Positions 14,086-27,611 of a stretch of 64,000 nt of DNA are shown piece after piece. The position numbers and the translations under genes are program-made. The stretch is from Otis tarda (lineage: Eukaryota; Chordata; Aves; Otidiformes; Otididae): NCBI GenBank assembly GCA_026413225.1, contig CM048576.1, positions 1,124,501-1,188,500 of the forward strand, read 5' to 3'. Positions within the stretch are counted from its first letter, which is position 1; each line of letters starts with the position of its first letter. Under the pieces are notes generated by a model. That model worked only from the letters and a program-made list of their open reading frames with translations. It did no database searches and was not told the DNA's origin.

Positions 14086-14262
14086 GAAACATTCAAGGCC
14101 AGGTTGGATGAGGCTCTGAGCAACCTGATCTAGTCGGGGATGTCCCTGCTCCTTGCAGGGGGGTTGGATGAGATGACCTTGGGTCCCTTCCAACCCAAAC
14201 CATCCTATGATTCTATTCTATGATTCTATGATTCTGTGATTCTATGATTCTATGATTTTGAC
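14086..14262 (+). mobile_element. CR1 LINE, 3' end fragment with expanded tail
   Basis: It begins with AAACATTCAAGGCCAGGTTG, passes through CAACCTGATCTAG, TGTCCCTGCTCC and CCTTCCAACCCAAACC, and ends in about six ATTCTATG units (14205-14258). This is a typical avian CR1 3' end; the tail has expanded by slippage. Confidence 0.92.
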
Positions 14263-16764
14263 TAAACCAGAGAGCAGCAAGGTCCTGGCCTCACTGAAAA
14301 TATTTCCTGGTATTTCCACAGGCCACCAAGTGCAGCAGCTTTCTCTGGGTGACATTGTATTTTCTTCAATACGATGAAAAATGCAACTCATTACAGAGGG
14401 GCAGGGCTTTTCGCAGGGGCGGGACCATCCATGAAGACGGGACGATCGTCGTGACCGTGGCAGGTGATCTGAAGTGAGCAAAGTGCACGCGTTGGGTGGG
14501 GAAAATTAAAAGACCTGTGATGCCCAGTTGCACTCATACACTGGAAAATCTGGGGGTTTAAATATTTCAGTAACTCCAAATTTGGAGAGGAGCGATGTGT
14601 TTTTTCCTAAGTTTCAATCCTTCGAGCCAGCTCGGCTGGAAGCTATGGCCATTTTTCTGATGTAGATGGGGAACAAGGACATCCAGGCTCCGCCATTTTG
14701 TGGGGCAGCCGAAATTATCACCTTCTGAATTGGCTGGTAATCATAACACCCAGCACAAGGGACTTTGTAGCATCAGGAGCCACTTCACGGGCACACGTAC
14801 CACCTGTGGTATGCAAGTCACTTCACAGCGGTCTGCCCACGGCGGGTGGTGGCACCCGCTCCTGACTCAACTTGTGCCCAAACTCTCACAGGAGCCCCGG
14901 GGTAAGCGGTCTGGCTGTTACTTTCATAGGACGTTAAGTAATAGGAATAATTCACCCTCCTCCAGCTACTCAGCGTGTGACGTGGCCGTCTGCCCAGAGA
15001 CGACGTTTCTGCTGGGTGAGGAGGTGTTTTGGATGGCGAGCTTTCTCGGGGAAGGCTCGTCTTTCTCAGGTGTTTAGGAGACGCACGCAGCACACTGGAA
15101 ACTTTAATAAGCACCGCAGTAAATCCTCAGAGGGTTTGATTTTCTTCCAGGACAAAATCTGGGGCATGGCTTCGGAGAGGAATGGAAAGAATTCCCTCCT
15201 CGGAGGCAGAGCTGCGGCTTTTTGCGGTGTCACCCTCTCCCCAGACGAAACAGCAGCTTTCCACTTGCCGCAGAGGTTCGGGGCGGAAGGCACGAGGGCG
15301 ATAGTTTCCCTCACAGACCCATTAATCTGCGGGAATTCTGGAGAGGGACGATTGCCTTCATCCCAACGCTTGCCAAGCGCGCCGATGCTAAAGATGCGTT
15401 AGGAACAAGCCTACGTTTGGCAAATAATTTTATTTACGCTAGCGGTGTAAGCACCTTTTGGCTTTCAGGCACAAAAGCAGACTAAGTTTCCCATTGCCTG
15501 ACAGCTGGTTGTATTTTCATCCCGTTGACGCTAACAGCAACATCACAGCGAGAGCAGGAGGAGTAGCCAGCGATGAGCGGGTCCCCCAGGAGAGGCAGCT
15601 CCACCAAGCAGCGCAAAAATGCGCTTTCTGATTCATCGGTGATTTTGAAGCTTTGACTACTCCAGCTGAAATATGTTAAAAGAAAAGAAAAGGAGAAAGG
15701 AATATTGAAAATAGGAATATTTATGTTTGAAAGAATCGAAACACCTAAATATTGAGCTTTCATGCTATTTGAAATAGAATCAAACGGCTCTCTCCAACCA
15801 AATGTTTCTAAGGATGGAAAAAAAATATAAGCATTTGACAACTACCAAAACAGGGCACTTCAAATTGGAAAACACTCTGAAGAAAGTCTCAATTCAAGAG
15901 ACATTTGCGAAGTCGAACTTCTTGTCTCTACCTCCTTGACCAGCTCCAACCAACCAGCCTCTACAAGGCTTGATGTCCCAATCATCTCTACAGATTTTGT
16001 GCAAATCAGCAGCTGGGTGGAGGGGAGGAACCCAGATTAGCCTCCCACCAAGGAAGAGGCGGGCAGGGCTCTGATGTGACGCCTTCTGCTCGGTGGCCAG
16101 TGCTAATCAGCTCCAGCCCGGCCCTGCCCTAGTCTCCGCCTGTCAGAGAGGACGTGATGGAAGGAATGTGATGAGTTAGGGGACAAGGAACGTGAGCCCA
16201 CAGGAAACCAGGCTTTATTAATTTTGCTGTCCGCAGAACATATTGTAACAGAGAAAGGAAAAGAAAAATAGCAATCGCCATGCAATGCTGTTGCGTCCTT
16301 CTCCAGGACACTCCTTGCACCCTTCCGCCAAAGCATTTGCTGTTGGGTGCTGGGGCAGACGACGACTGGGTCACCAGCCGGACTCCCCGGCCTCTTTGAT
16401 CCTCTCTCTGGGGCTGGCTGCCTCCTGCTCCCACGTCCCGGTGCTCTGCGCTTGCTTACGTTCTGCTCTTCTGTTTATTTATCCTCGATTGTGTCACTGT
16501 CTTCACCAGAAACTTGGAAAGCTCGCTGGCTTGTGCTGCTTTGCCATCTGGCGGCTGACTAATGATTACAGTAGCAAACAAAACCCAAACATTTTAAAAT
16601 AGGCCTGATGAAAGTTCTTTTTTATGAAGAGAAAAACGGGATGGGAAATGGGAGAGAGAAACGTGGCTGAATGCTTGTCTCCTCTCAAGTTGATGAGGAA
16701 TTGTCACCAGGGCTTTCAAATAAGTGGAGGGGCCAACGGTTTTGTATCTCAAAATTCCTGATGA

Positions 16765-16830
16765 ACAGGGATGGAGAAACTGAGGCACGGGGTGATTTGG
16801 TGGCCGAGCTAAACGTCCTGATGCCCAGGA
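16765..16830 (+). repeat. MIR-like SINE relic
   Basis: GGAGAAACTGAGGCACGG followed by GATTTGGTGGCCGAGC matches the pattern of the MIR core region (GGAAACTGAGGCACAGAG ... GACTTGCCCAAGG). It is short and diverged. Confidence 0.45.
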
Positions 16831-17764
16831 AATGTCTGCATTATGCAGGTGGGGAACCAGCCACGGAAAAGTGGCTCTGAGGAGAAAGAATCTTCTTCCA
16901 GATCATTTGGGTCTTGACTCAACTGAAGACAGCGGCAGCCATGCTGTTGTCCTGGAGGGATCACACTTGCGAGAACTGGCCAGTGAAAAATGGATTCTGG
17001 CTTAAATGAAGCGATCTTATCTTTGACCGCTTTTCCTCCCCCCCCGAGGGGAAAATGAATGACTGTAGCTGCCTGGCTTAGCTTCGATTTCCCTAGGTGG
17101 TTACGGGTGGTTGGGTCCTATGAATCAAAGTGTCGCTGCAGGAGCCAGGAAATGGGCAAGGATGGAGCACAGGAGCTGAAACCACTCTACCACGAAGGGA
17201 AAGCCCAAAAAGACCTTACCTGAATTCAGCTAGGGACTCTGGGATGGTATTTTAGCAGCTCCTCAGGCCCTCATATTTCCAGCTCATATTTTTTGAGGCT
17301 GTTTTTTGACGGCTCGGCCATAAGAGCTGGGGTTTTGCCGCCGCCATCTGCTTTCATTGCCCTTCTACTTCAGTGGCAATGTGTAAACACGAGCAAGATG
17401 AAAGACTTTGCTGAGGGAGGTCAGAGACGGTGGTGTGGGGAGGTGAGAGGATGTGATGGAATGGAGAATCCACATGGATAGAGACTGCTCAACAAATAGG
17501 AGATAGATGTCCACTTTCTTTCTTCCTAAAATAAACTCATCTGACATTTCAGCCGCTCCCCGTGTGAGACCTGCACGCCGTTTCTCTGGGAAAGGACCGA
17601 CGAAGGGAGGCTCTGCTGGTTTGCTCCATCCTTTCCCAGCAAAAGCCCGTGCTTGACACAAGCCAGCTCTCTGCCCTTAGCATCCCTTGCTATCTTCAGT
17701 ATTACACAGCCCTGGTTGCCATAGCGTCTGAGCAGAGTTATCTCCGCAATGGCTTTGTGTAATG

Positions 17765-17825
17765 GAGCCAAGCTATTATCTCTATTTCGCAGATGGGGAA
17801 CCAAAACACAGAAAAAAAATGAAGG
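17765..17825 (+). repeat. MIR-like SINE relic
   Basis: CTATTATCTCTATTTCGCAG followed by ATGGGGAACCAAAACACAGA follows the MIR motif TATTATCCCCATTTTACAGA, then TGAGGAAACTGAGGCACAGA. This is a better match than the copy at 16765. Confidence 0.6.
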
Positions 17826-18409
17826 ACAGGTCTGCGAAGTAGACTCTAAAAACTGCATGTGACAAAGCACATTAGCATTTAATTCTTTTTGCCTTTTCCT
17901 GGGGCTGGAGAGTTTTGTCGGTCCCACTAAGACCCATTTTCATCTAGAGGTAGAGACATGTTTTTTGCAGTTGACTTGCTGCAAGTTGAGGAGCTGCCTC
18001 CATGGAGCATTTGGTCACCAGCCGAATCGGTGGCTCATATTCCTCTTCCAGCTCCTCGGGCTTCATCAGAGCCTTTCTGAGCCCAGGAAATGAGTCAAGT
18101 TTTCCAAATGAGGTATGCCTGGTCTATTTATTGATAAAGAAGGCACCCATGGCCAGTCCAATTTCTTCATTACTCTCTTACGCCTCATAATTTCTCTCCG
18201 TTTCTGGTTGTTTCCAACATGTTTGCTCCCAAAGACAATTCTTGGGAAAGCTTCTGAAAGCTGTTGGTAGGTGCTTCCCACACATGCACCTTAAATCTGC
18301 CTAGATCTTGAGAGAGGAAGATTAGCCCCTCAAATTTCCCTGCCTTGATTGCATCCCTGCTCTATCCCAGCTTCTCATGGACCGTGTTCCAGACACTCCG
18401 AATTTATCA

Positions 18410-18500
18410 CAAAAGAAGATCTGAATCTTGCACCCAGTGGAGTCAACACTGCGTTTTATTGACTTCAGCCCCATCGGGAGATCAATTCATAAATCTACAC
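18410..18500. repeat. Possible ancient amniote repeat
   Basis: TCTTGCACCCAGTGGAGTCA and TTATTGACTTCAGCCCCATC resemble the widespread sauropsid element with the paired words CATTGAAGTCAATG and ATTGACTTCAATGGG. Diverged; judged from memory. Confidence 0.35.
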
Positions 18501-19839
18501 AGCACTTTCCAGGCAGGGATCACAAACTCTCTTTATCATTCCCTTCAGACCTGGGCTGCCCCGGGCCCTGAGTCATTATCTGATGTGGGGAAGCTGGGAT
18601 ATCTTGGTACCTCAAAGATCAAAAGGCAATTTTGCACGGTTCAGAGAGAAACGTTCTGGGGCTGCTGGATGCGCTCACTTTGAGAAGATTTCTCTTCCTG
18701 TAGGAGCCAGTGGGAGCTTTGTCACCGTGATACAGCCAAAGGCACCATCCCCACCTTGTACAAAAGTGTTGTAGCTCCAGAGTTTTCCTTCACCCTGAGC
18801 ATTTTACCAGCACAGGAGTATTCACGTACCCCACAACACGCCTAGCACAGGCAGAGCTGCTCCGGCCGTGCAATAAAACCACCAAATGAGCTGCACCTGT
18901 AAAAGTACATTTTTTGGTGACTGGAGCCCTTCCCCATGGCTGGAGCAACTTCTCACCCGGGTGCCACTCCAGCAAAACTTGGCCTCGGAGCGCCTGGAGG
19001 GAGACGGTCATCCCCAGGGCTCTGCTGCGGAAACACCACCTCCCCTTTGGGAACGGTCTGATGTTTAGGAACAGGGCAGGATAACAGGAGCACGGCGTTT
19101 ACAAGTGCCTGTTGCAGCGGGACCTTCGCTGAACTTCCTTCATCAATCTCCATCAATCCTCCCTGTAGCACGACCCAATTTGGTTTCTAAAACAGCTCCC
19201 TTCCTCTTTTTCCCTCCCCTCTCCCGCTGCCCCCAGCACACACAGGCACGTTTCCTTTTTCCTTAAGCAAACAATTTTCAGATTTAAAAGCGAATTCTCC
19301 GTGCAGGCTGGAAAAAAGACAATGTGGCTTCGCCCCTTATCTCCTGCTATCTGCCGCTGCTCGTAGTCGCAAGAAGCTGTGAGCCTAGATTGGGTTTACA
19401 GTAGATTTCAAGTGTTTATGAGCCACGGGAGGGAGGGAGAGGAGGGGAAATCTGGTCAGGGAGATAAGTCCAGGAAATAGGGCTAGTGACTGGAGCAGAG
19501 TCAACAAGTTGAGCGAGCAACCGGACACCTCTAAAGACCCAAGGATGTGTGACTCAGTGTCACGACTTCAGTCCCCGCAGCAAACAGGAGCGCTTAGAGG
19601 GGATTCGCTCGTAATTGTTCCGGGGGAATTCGTGCCTGGGATGGAAAGGGGAAACATCTTGATCTCTTTATAGACTTGGAATATTTTCCAATTAGGAGCC
19701 CAAATTTAAGCTCCTCAATCCATAGGCAGGCTCCTAAAATAAACCGCTTGATTTTCAAGGGTTGCGGAGCACATGCGGGCTTCAACGGCAGCTCCCGGGT
19801 CGGTCTATCACACTACAGGGTTTTATAACGTGTTGTGTA

Positions 19840-19920
19840 AATCTAGAAGCTCTCTGGGGCCTGGACCATCATCTGGTCTTTGTTCATATGCCACCTAGAG
19901 CAATGTGGCTTAGTACCAAC
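19840..19920 (+). repeat. Relic of an ancient sauropsid interspersed repeat (sense)
   Basis: CTCTCTGGGGCCTGGACCAT, then GTCTTTGTTCATATGCCACC and TAGAGCAATGTGGC follow the order of a common amniote repeat (CTCTTTGGGGCAGGGACC ... TTTGTACAGCGCCTAGCACA ATGGGG). Fragments at 50455-50560 and 52738-52790 look like the same family in the other orientation. Confidence 0.55.
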
Positions 19921-22289
19921 AGGGCGAGGTAGTAGCTGTTCACATGGTCACTAGGATATTTTTATAATCACCTTTTATCCCCATGTGGACAAGGTTTGTG
20001 ATAGTAACTGAAAAAGCGTGTAGGCTTCATCTGTAATGTATTTCAAAGACAAAAATATCTGGGCTGGTTATACCAGAGAATAGTAATTCATATCGTTCTA
20101 GACAGCTCAAAAAACTCTCTCTAAGCATGGCTGTGGAATGAAAAATTGAGGCTGTACACTCTTCTTCTGAAAGCCCAACTGGAAGAAGTCTTCATGCTCT
20201 GAGTGTTGTTTCTAAGTAGAAAAAATTTTGCAAACCATGTCCTTTTTACCTTAAAATCTGTAATTTATGACATACCTTTCAGATCTTAGCTACTGAGTGG
20301 GAGGAGAGCCTTAGGGAGACCATAGTGACATAGATTTCTGACAGCCATCAGCTGTAGAAGCCTGAACCACCACAGATTTTGTACTGGTTTAGCCAACTGA
20401 GTTAACAGTATTCTCAATTATTTGTTTAGGGTTTTTTTTTTCACTTAGGTATCGGTACAGCCTTTCCTGTGGAAAGCAGTTAACGTGCTCCAGCATCTTC
20501 AGTCTTCCCCTGCTTGTTGTCACAGTCCTAGCACACATCTAGCTTCTGCAGTGAGCTCCAGTGTCCCAGGGTTTGTGTGCTCAGGCCACCAGAGATGAAC
20601 CGATGCTCCAGACAGTGCCCCTGGTCCAGGCACCTCTCAGCATATTCCTCAAATGCTATCCATCATTCGTACAAAAGGAAACCGAGCCTTCCCTTCTCCT
20701 TCACACAGATTCCTCTTCCACCCACACATGAAATCCCCTTCAAATCCCTGTTTCATCCCCTCCACACTTTTGTTGTCTGAGGCAAATCTGCCTTCCTTCC
20801 GCCTCCTTTCCTTGCATAGGAAATATTACTTTCTTCTTCTCCCAGACAATCTCTTTGGCCCATAAAACGCTGGCCAAAATAAAGTCTGTGGAGCTCAGTG
20901 CTCTTCGTTGTCTCTGTTCTGGTAGGGATGTCCAGGAGGCCCCGTCAGCAAAGAGGGATGTGCCCTGACATCGAGCCATTTCATGATACAGCAAGCACTT
21001 CATAATATTCACCAGGGAGATTTCCCAAATCATCGCTCCTTTCCATATGGGAATAGTTATTCCTCCATAAAGCACCTTTAGACCGAAAAGGCTGCAGCCT
21101 CGCTCGGGAGGAGCGGGCACTGAAATGTTTTAATTTGACTGGTATACTCCGAGCTGTCTGATGATAGTGCGTAGACAAGGCCCAAGCTATAAGAACGCTT
21201 CAGGGGAGAGCTTTTTGTGGAAAGGGCCGTAAAACACCATTTTACAGCGTTGTTCTAAATTTCCTTTTTATTTTATGGTTCATCTAATTCGAAGAGAAAC
21301 CTTCTCTGCAGAGAAGTGGAATGGGAAACATGCTTCCATGTCAAGACACTTGGAATTGCATCAAGCTCCTGTTTTAGCCATTTATTTTTCTTTAATTCAC
21401 CTTTTGGTTTGTTTTTTTTTTTTTCCTTTTTCATGCATTCAGCTGCCTATGTTGCCTTTTGGTGGAGCTGACTTCCTTCTCACTCTCTTCCTTCCTGCTC
21501 AGCTCCTTTACCGTTCACACTGGCTCAAGTACCAGGTGAGACGTTTTCAAGAAATCAACCTCTGGAGAGAAATAATTAACATGTTTGCTTAGTTCGTTGG
21601 TTTTTGACAGAAATAAGAGCACATGGAGCCCCTTTAGAGCTCCAGATGTGTCTTCACAGCTGCCTGATCTCCCCCTGGGCAGCAGCTACTCCAGGAGCCC
21701 AAGCCAAAAAATTGGACGGGGAAACTCTAAGTGAGCTGTGGATTCCCATCAGCACCGTGCAAGATTTTAGGGTTTTTCCTAAAAAAAAAAAAGCAAAGAA
21801 GAAACCCCAGAGCAAGCAGACGCAAAGTGATCAAGCTGTGGAGCTGGGCTATAGGAGGGGGAGTTGTGCAGAAGACAAGGGCATCCTCGAGTTTTATATT
21901 TCCAAAAAAAGATTTTGATCTTCTCTTCTCCTAAAAGAGGTGCCTCATATAAAATAATGACGGAAAAGCAAAGTAACAGCGAATCTTGCAGTGAACTTGG
22001 GGTCACCGCTACTTCTCTTTTCTTAAGAGGCACAACTCTTGCTGAAGGAAGAGGCTTGCTTTTAATTTCTTTTACTTTTTTCTTCTCTTTTTTCTAGTTC
22101 GTGTCAGCTAGGCAGGTGTTTACTCTGGTGTGTGAAAGTGAAAGAGAGCGGTGGGGGCTCATTTGGGACGACAAATATTGGCATTATTTACTTAAAAGGG
22201 CGCAGTGGAGATATAGGGCAAAAAGGGGTGTGGAAAAGGGGGTCTCTTCCAAAAAAGGGATGGAAAAGAGGGAACAAGACAGGGGATTT

Positions 22290-22831
22290 TGGGGACGAAC
22301 ACGCTGAGCGCCACAGTGGCTGAGGGGAGCGGCACGACGGCCATTTTACTGCCCTGTGGAGAGGTGCGAGGCACCCCAGGCTTCCCACTGGCTGCCTGTG
22401 GGCCTTGTCCCACCCTCTGGGAGAGAACAGCCAATCGCAGGGGGATGCTGGCCCTTGAGGGGCTGAGACTGACAGGGCAGGATGTTCCCCCCTGCAACAC
22501 CTTCCGCCATTTTGTCTGGCGTGGAGAGGGTTGCAGGGCCTCCATCTCCCAGCCCTTTTCCCTCTCCCCTCGCCCCCCCAAAAGGGCCACAGGGTCCCCC
22601 ACAGCCCAAACCCCTCTCCCTCAAGGGCTGTGCCCCCACAGCAGGTCTCCTCACCCCTCAGCAAGCTTGCAGACCCCACAGGGACCCGAAGGAAAGGAGG
22701 CCTCAGGCACTGCCCGGGGGTGAGGCATTCACCTCCGGCATCCCTGCCACAGAGGGGACTTCAGCGTGACCCATCCTCATTCGGGGACCTCAGAGCGGGC
22801 AGCAGCCCTGTCACTGGTGGCCATGGCTCAG
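22290..22831 (+). promoter_or_regulatory. GC-rich promoter-like island with ATG and splice donor
   Basis: Amid AT-rich DNA this 540-bp block has CpGs, a CCAAT motif (about 22431-22436) and two YY1-like GCCATTTT elements (near 22338 and 22505). It ends with an ATG in perfect Kozak context (GGCCATGG, ATG at 22823) that reads ATG GCT CAG directly into a consensus donor GTAAGC at 22832. That is the layout of a first exon with a three-codon start. I recognise no protein from it. It may be the promoter of an unannotated transcript or lncRNA, or part of an unrecognised repeat; a 21-base A run follows at 22930. Confidence 0.35.
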
Positions 22832-22929
22832 GTAAGCCTCTTCACGCCAAGCTGCAAAGGTGTGGCATGGCCAAAAGGCATTTTGTCACCAAAGGAACTC
22901 TGAAAGGGCTGAACGCAGAAATCCCTGGT

Positions 22930-22950
22930 AAAAAAAAAAAAAAAAAAAAA
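22930..22950 (+). repeat. A21 homopolymer
   Basis: An uninterrupted run of 21 adenines lies about 100 bp after the promoter-like island. No target-site duplication was seen, so a retroposon tail is not supported. Confidence 0.95.
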
Positions 22951-25900
22951 GGCGTCACTGGGGACACGTCTACAGTAGTGAGGTCCCAGGAGAGCTGAGG
23001 CCCCACGCAAAGGCTGCTGGGGATCACTCCGGCACGGCGGAAGGGTTTGCAATGATTTCTGTCCCCCTTCTACCACCGAGATGCTTTTGTGGGGCCTAAG
23101 GTCTTCCCACCCTGTCCTTGAACCTTCCGTCCTGCCCTTTTGTCCGTTAAACTGCATTTGGGTCAGGAAATGTCTTTCATTGTAACGTTTATATTCTGCT
23201 GAACCTAACCTGCAGGAGGATATCTCTAAAATTTGGTGAGAAAACTAAAAAAAATAAAACACATGAATGGAGAAACTCGCAAGCCCAGTCACAAACCAAA
23301 ACTGGTTTAACAGGAGAGTTAGGTGGCATCCTATGGACAGTAAATATCTTCCTCAAATGTTTATAAACAACGGGGAGTGGAAACCCCAATGTTTTGTAGA
23401 TTACCATGTCTGTGAAAATAAAAACAAAACGCAGGCTTTGCAGTAAACACTAGACAAAATAAATAGTCTGAACAGAAACATGTCCTCAAATTGAGACAGT
23501 TCAGCAAAAGTGAAAGATTTTTGTTCCCGTTAAACAGAATTTATAATCCTTGGGACATATGTGAACCTTCACCTAACATTCCTTTTTCAGGAATAATACA
23601 GAATCTCGCAATAGTGGCAATGCCTCTTTTCCTATCCCCTCATTTTATCTCTGTAACTAAAGCTTTTCTTTTGTTGTGCTAATGATTTTATCAATAATTT
23701 ATGATTATTTATTTTAATATACTAATCACATTCATCATTAATATTGGGCCAGGGTGAAACGTATTCTATTTCAAAGGTGTTTTTCATGGCAGAGAGTGAT
23801 TTAGCAAAGCTGAAATATTTTTCCCAAAAACATTTGTAGCGGTTTTGCTGATTTTTCAGTGGAATTTATCAAAGTGCTTTTAGTTACATTGGGTAGTGAA
23901 AATGAAACAGCCTGTCTTCACCGAAATACGTCTTTCTGATTTCTCTGAACGAAACCTTTTTGAGATGATCGCTGCAGTTTTCCTCGAAGGAAACATTACA
24001 GAAATTTCTTTTCATGCTGAGATGCTAAATTTGCCCTTCTTGTCCGTTCTAAACGAAAATAAATTTTAACAGGTAGGAATTTCCTATAGAGTTAATATTT
24101 TAATTTCAGCAATGTGGTACTTCTGTGACTAATGATAATTAAATTCAACTGCTCCTTAGAGGTCCAGCCCTGCACAAGTACCTGTTGTATTAGGTGTTGC
24201 TTAAAGATAGCACAGCCTCCCAGGGGTTCTTATCTCATCCGAAAACTCCCCAGCAGTACCCCAGATGAAAAATCAGATGAGCATCTCCCCGTGGTCGTTC
24301 TCCGTTCCACCCTTTGTGGCTTGAGGGGGAAATTTATGAGGCTGTTTTTATTTGATTTCTCGCGTCTATCTGCGAGATACGTTCGTACCAGCTAAAGCGA
24401 GTTCAAAGACGCGCTCCCTGCTTTGGGAACAGAAAGTGAGAAGGTGTTTTGGAGCCCTTCATGCCTGTATGATTTTGCCCCTCGGTCACAGATGGGTCTT
24501 CAAGCTTTCTCCCTCTGAAACACCCAAATTTGGCTGTCGGGGTGGCTGATTTCACGGGGCCGCTCAGAATCGTCGCCCCAGGCTTTGGCTGGTCTTCTTG
24601 ACCGTGGGCCCAGGCTACAAAGTGCCTTCAAATTTTGGACCAAGACCATGAGAAGAGCAGTGGGAAAAAATAGTTGTTGCCATTATTTTCCCATAACATG
24701 TGGAAATGATGATGGCCAGTTAAAAATCACCACGTTTTCCTCTTAGGAAGGAGAAACTGAAGTGCAGAAGTGTGTGTGTGTGGTTACACGTCAAGCACTG
24801 CAACTCCTTTTGACTCCACATACTTTCCCCTTATTTCTAATTAACGTGTTGAGGAATTTTAAAATGTAATAAACATTATTTCTAAACAACCAGAAAGTAA
24901 AGCTTGCTTATTTCTGGTTTGATGTAAACATTTATAGCACAGCTCCATCCTTAAACAGTTAATCTTATAGCGACCTATTAAAATAAAATGAATTGTGTTA
25001 TAATTCATCCTAAAGCAACCTCAGGGTTAGTGTATCAGGTAACTCCTGCTTTTGCGGTCCTCATGACATTTTTAATCAAATTCAGCTGTAATTGCTGGAG
25101 CATACACATGCCTCTTTTAATACTCTGCCTGCATTTGGGACTCACATGAGTCTGTTTTCTCTTAACGTATCTAATAAATAGAAAACATGAAAAGAACACA
25201 TTTTGCAGGACTCTGAGCTTTTTTTTTCCACCATTTCATTTGTTCTAGCAATTGTCCGACAGCCTTATGAGCATCGAGCACTTGTCAGGTTTTTCCCCCC
25301 CACCACCACCTCCTTGGATAAAATTCTTTGTGGGTTTTAAGTCACTGTTTGTGTTGCTAGCACCCTGTTAAAGGGGGCACGGGCAAGAGCAGCTGCCACA
25401 GGAGCCAACTGGAAGCGCCTGTGTGTGTGTGAGAGAGAGAGCAGGATTTCACAGGCATCTTTAAAAAATCACTGCCGGTGATGAATGTTGAAATGTTGCT
25501 TACATACAAGTCACCTAGGGTTTGTTGATGAAAACTTGAAATGTCATGTCTGCGTTGGAGCTATTTGTGTACACAAAACTTCTGTAACTTTCTCTGGTCA
25601 GGAGTGAGGGGGAGTGATTTCTTTTTTTTTTTTTTTTTTTTTGTCTCCAATGCTACAGCTGTTTCCAATTTGCCAGCAATTTTCTTTTGGGCTAGTAAAG
25701 CTCCCAAGATGACTGCAACTAGCCACATGGGTTTCTCGGCTCGGCCGTGGGGTTCGATTACAAGGGGTAGCAAACCCAGCTCCGGATTCGGGGGCAAGCG
25801 TTTCCCCTGAACTTGTAAGTGCTTTATATCCCAACTTTTTGTTAACGCCGACCTTTAAAGTTTATTTCATTGCAGCTTATTGGGTGCGTGCGCTCAGTGG

Positions 25901-26949
25901 TCCCTGTCAGAGCCAGGCTGAGATTTTTGGGCACGTTTGCTTCGGCTACGTGTTTTGTGTAATTCACACGTAGAAACGTGAGAAAAGAATGAAAAATGAC
26001 TTTGAAATGTGATCTGATTTGGTCACCGGCTCGCTCGGTTGTGGGTGTGCAGACAGAGTTGTTCGCATCCCCACAGAATAACGCGATTAAGGCTCACAAG
26101 CAGCATTTTTAACCCCAGTGTACGAGATTTTTTTAAAAAGCCATTTAAAAATGACAACACTGATTTTTTTTTCCTTCCCCCACAAGTTTTTCCTGTAGTT
26201 TTGATTTATTTTTTTTTCCTTCCAAGGGAAGTTATCTCTCTGAGATCTTCCTCCTAAAATCCCTGTCACTTTACCTTTCCTAGGGAACTCTCCCTCTTAA
26301 CACAAACAACAACAATAACAATAACAACGAAGAATCTGAAGAATTTCTATATTAAAAAGTGGCTCTGGCGAGGTCCCTGGTCCCTGGGTACAGGTCTGAG
26401 TCTGTTTTCCTTGGAAATTGGGAGGAATGCTAAACCCCTCGTCTACCAGCGAGTAAATTGTGTGCGGAGCTCTAGGCACGGCTCCCAAGTTGCCCTTTCA
26501 CCCCTTCACTTTATATGTTCCTCTTATTAAGGAGAAAAATGTTTCAATATGTTGGAATTTGGGGCAAAGCCGGGAAGGAGAGAAAGAGAATAGAGAGTGG
26601 GAGAACATTTTCCAAATAGTTTTGGTAACCCTTCTGAGGGTTCCATTTAAAATTGATGTCGTCCTAAAATCCCTGGAAGTTTCTTCCCCAGGTTAATGCA
26701 AAATATTATCTGCGAACCCTTCGGAGATGACAACATGCACCAGAAACGCTGACCGCCTTGGGGAAAAAAAAATATCCCTGCACGAAAGATGCGTTTCCTT
26801 TCCCTCCCCAGACGCGTTACTGTTCGGTAGAGTATTCTTAAATCGTTAAAAGGATCTGGAGGTTTCGGCTTGCAGAGAGAAAAGCTGAATTCTTGATCCA
26901 ATAGTTTCGAGACGACTTCATCTGGCTTTTCCAGCCCTGTGCATCTGCA
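22951..26949. other. AT-rich non-coding spacer
   Basis: No gene or clear repeat was found. A T21 run occurs at 25622-25642. Stretches near 23660-23760 and 24830-25110 are AT-rich and non-repetitive and could be conserved non-coding DNA. Confidence 0.5.
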
Positions 26950-27008
26950 GCGTCGGCTGTAATATTTTCAGTTCTGCTTCAGGGGGAAATGGGTTAACTG
27001 TTTTCAAG
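26950..27008 (+). other. Possible untranslated exon end with consensus donor
   Basis: A strong donor-like sequence (CAAG|GTAAGAGT) occurs at 27005-27014, with two acceptor-like TTTTCAG and CTTCAG sites 40-50 nt before it. It could be a small non-coding exon leading to the acceptor at 29668. There is no open-frame support; this rests on splice motifs only. Confidence 0.25.
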
Positions 27009-27611
27009 GTAAGAGTCAGGGAAAAAAAGCTCAAAGTTAAGGAACGATGATTTAAAAACGGATATTTGAAACTTCCTTATTTAAAAAGGGGATTTAAAGT
27101 AGCACTTGAGCTCCACTCAGCGTCTCTTTTCGGCTTCACTCCTAAGCAATATTTTTTTAAGAAAGTTGTGTGTGATTTTTTTTTTTTTTTTTTTTCCTGC
27201 TTCTTTAAAGTTGCGAGTAGCGCCAGGCGGGCTCACTGGGCGAAGATGTCACATAGCCATGATTAATCTGAGGGAGCAGCTGAAATATTGATAAGGGGGA
27301 AAACGGAAATCAAATGAAAAGTCGAGGGCATAGAAGAGAGGGGAAGGAAAGCACGTCCCGGAGCTGCGAGCATTACAGAAGCCCCCTGAGGAAATGCCTG
27401 GTTGATGCAGCCTGTCTGGATGGGCTGGGAATTTTAACTTCAGCGCTGCTTTGGATCTGAGAAGTTTAATCTCTCCTCTTTGCAAAACTGCAGCGGCAGG
27501 GTAGTAATCCAGACCTGGTGGGGAGTTTTATTTATTTTTTTTATTATTATTTTTTTTTTGTCTCAACCTGGATCTTTACAAACTGGTCTGCCACTGGTTG
27601 AGGGGAAAGGG

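Larger units (their letters stand above)
14263..22289. other. Non-coding spacer with relict repeats
   Basis: No gene was recognised. Old repeat fragments at 16765-16830, 17765-17825, 18410-18500 and 19840-19920 are listed separately. The rest shows no structure I can assign. Confidence 0.55.

Noticed and set aside
22930..22950. Poly(A) tail of a processed pseudogene or retroposon
   Set aside because: No target-site duplication and no recognisable transcript body precede it.
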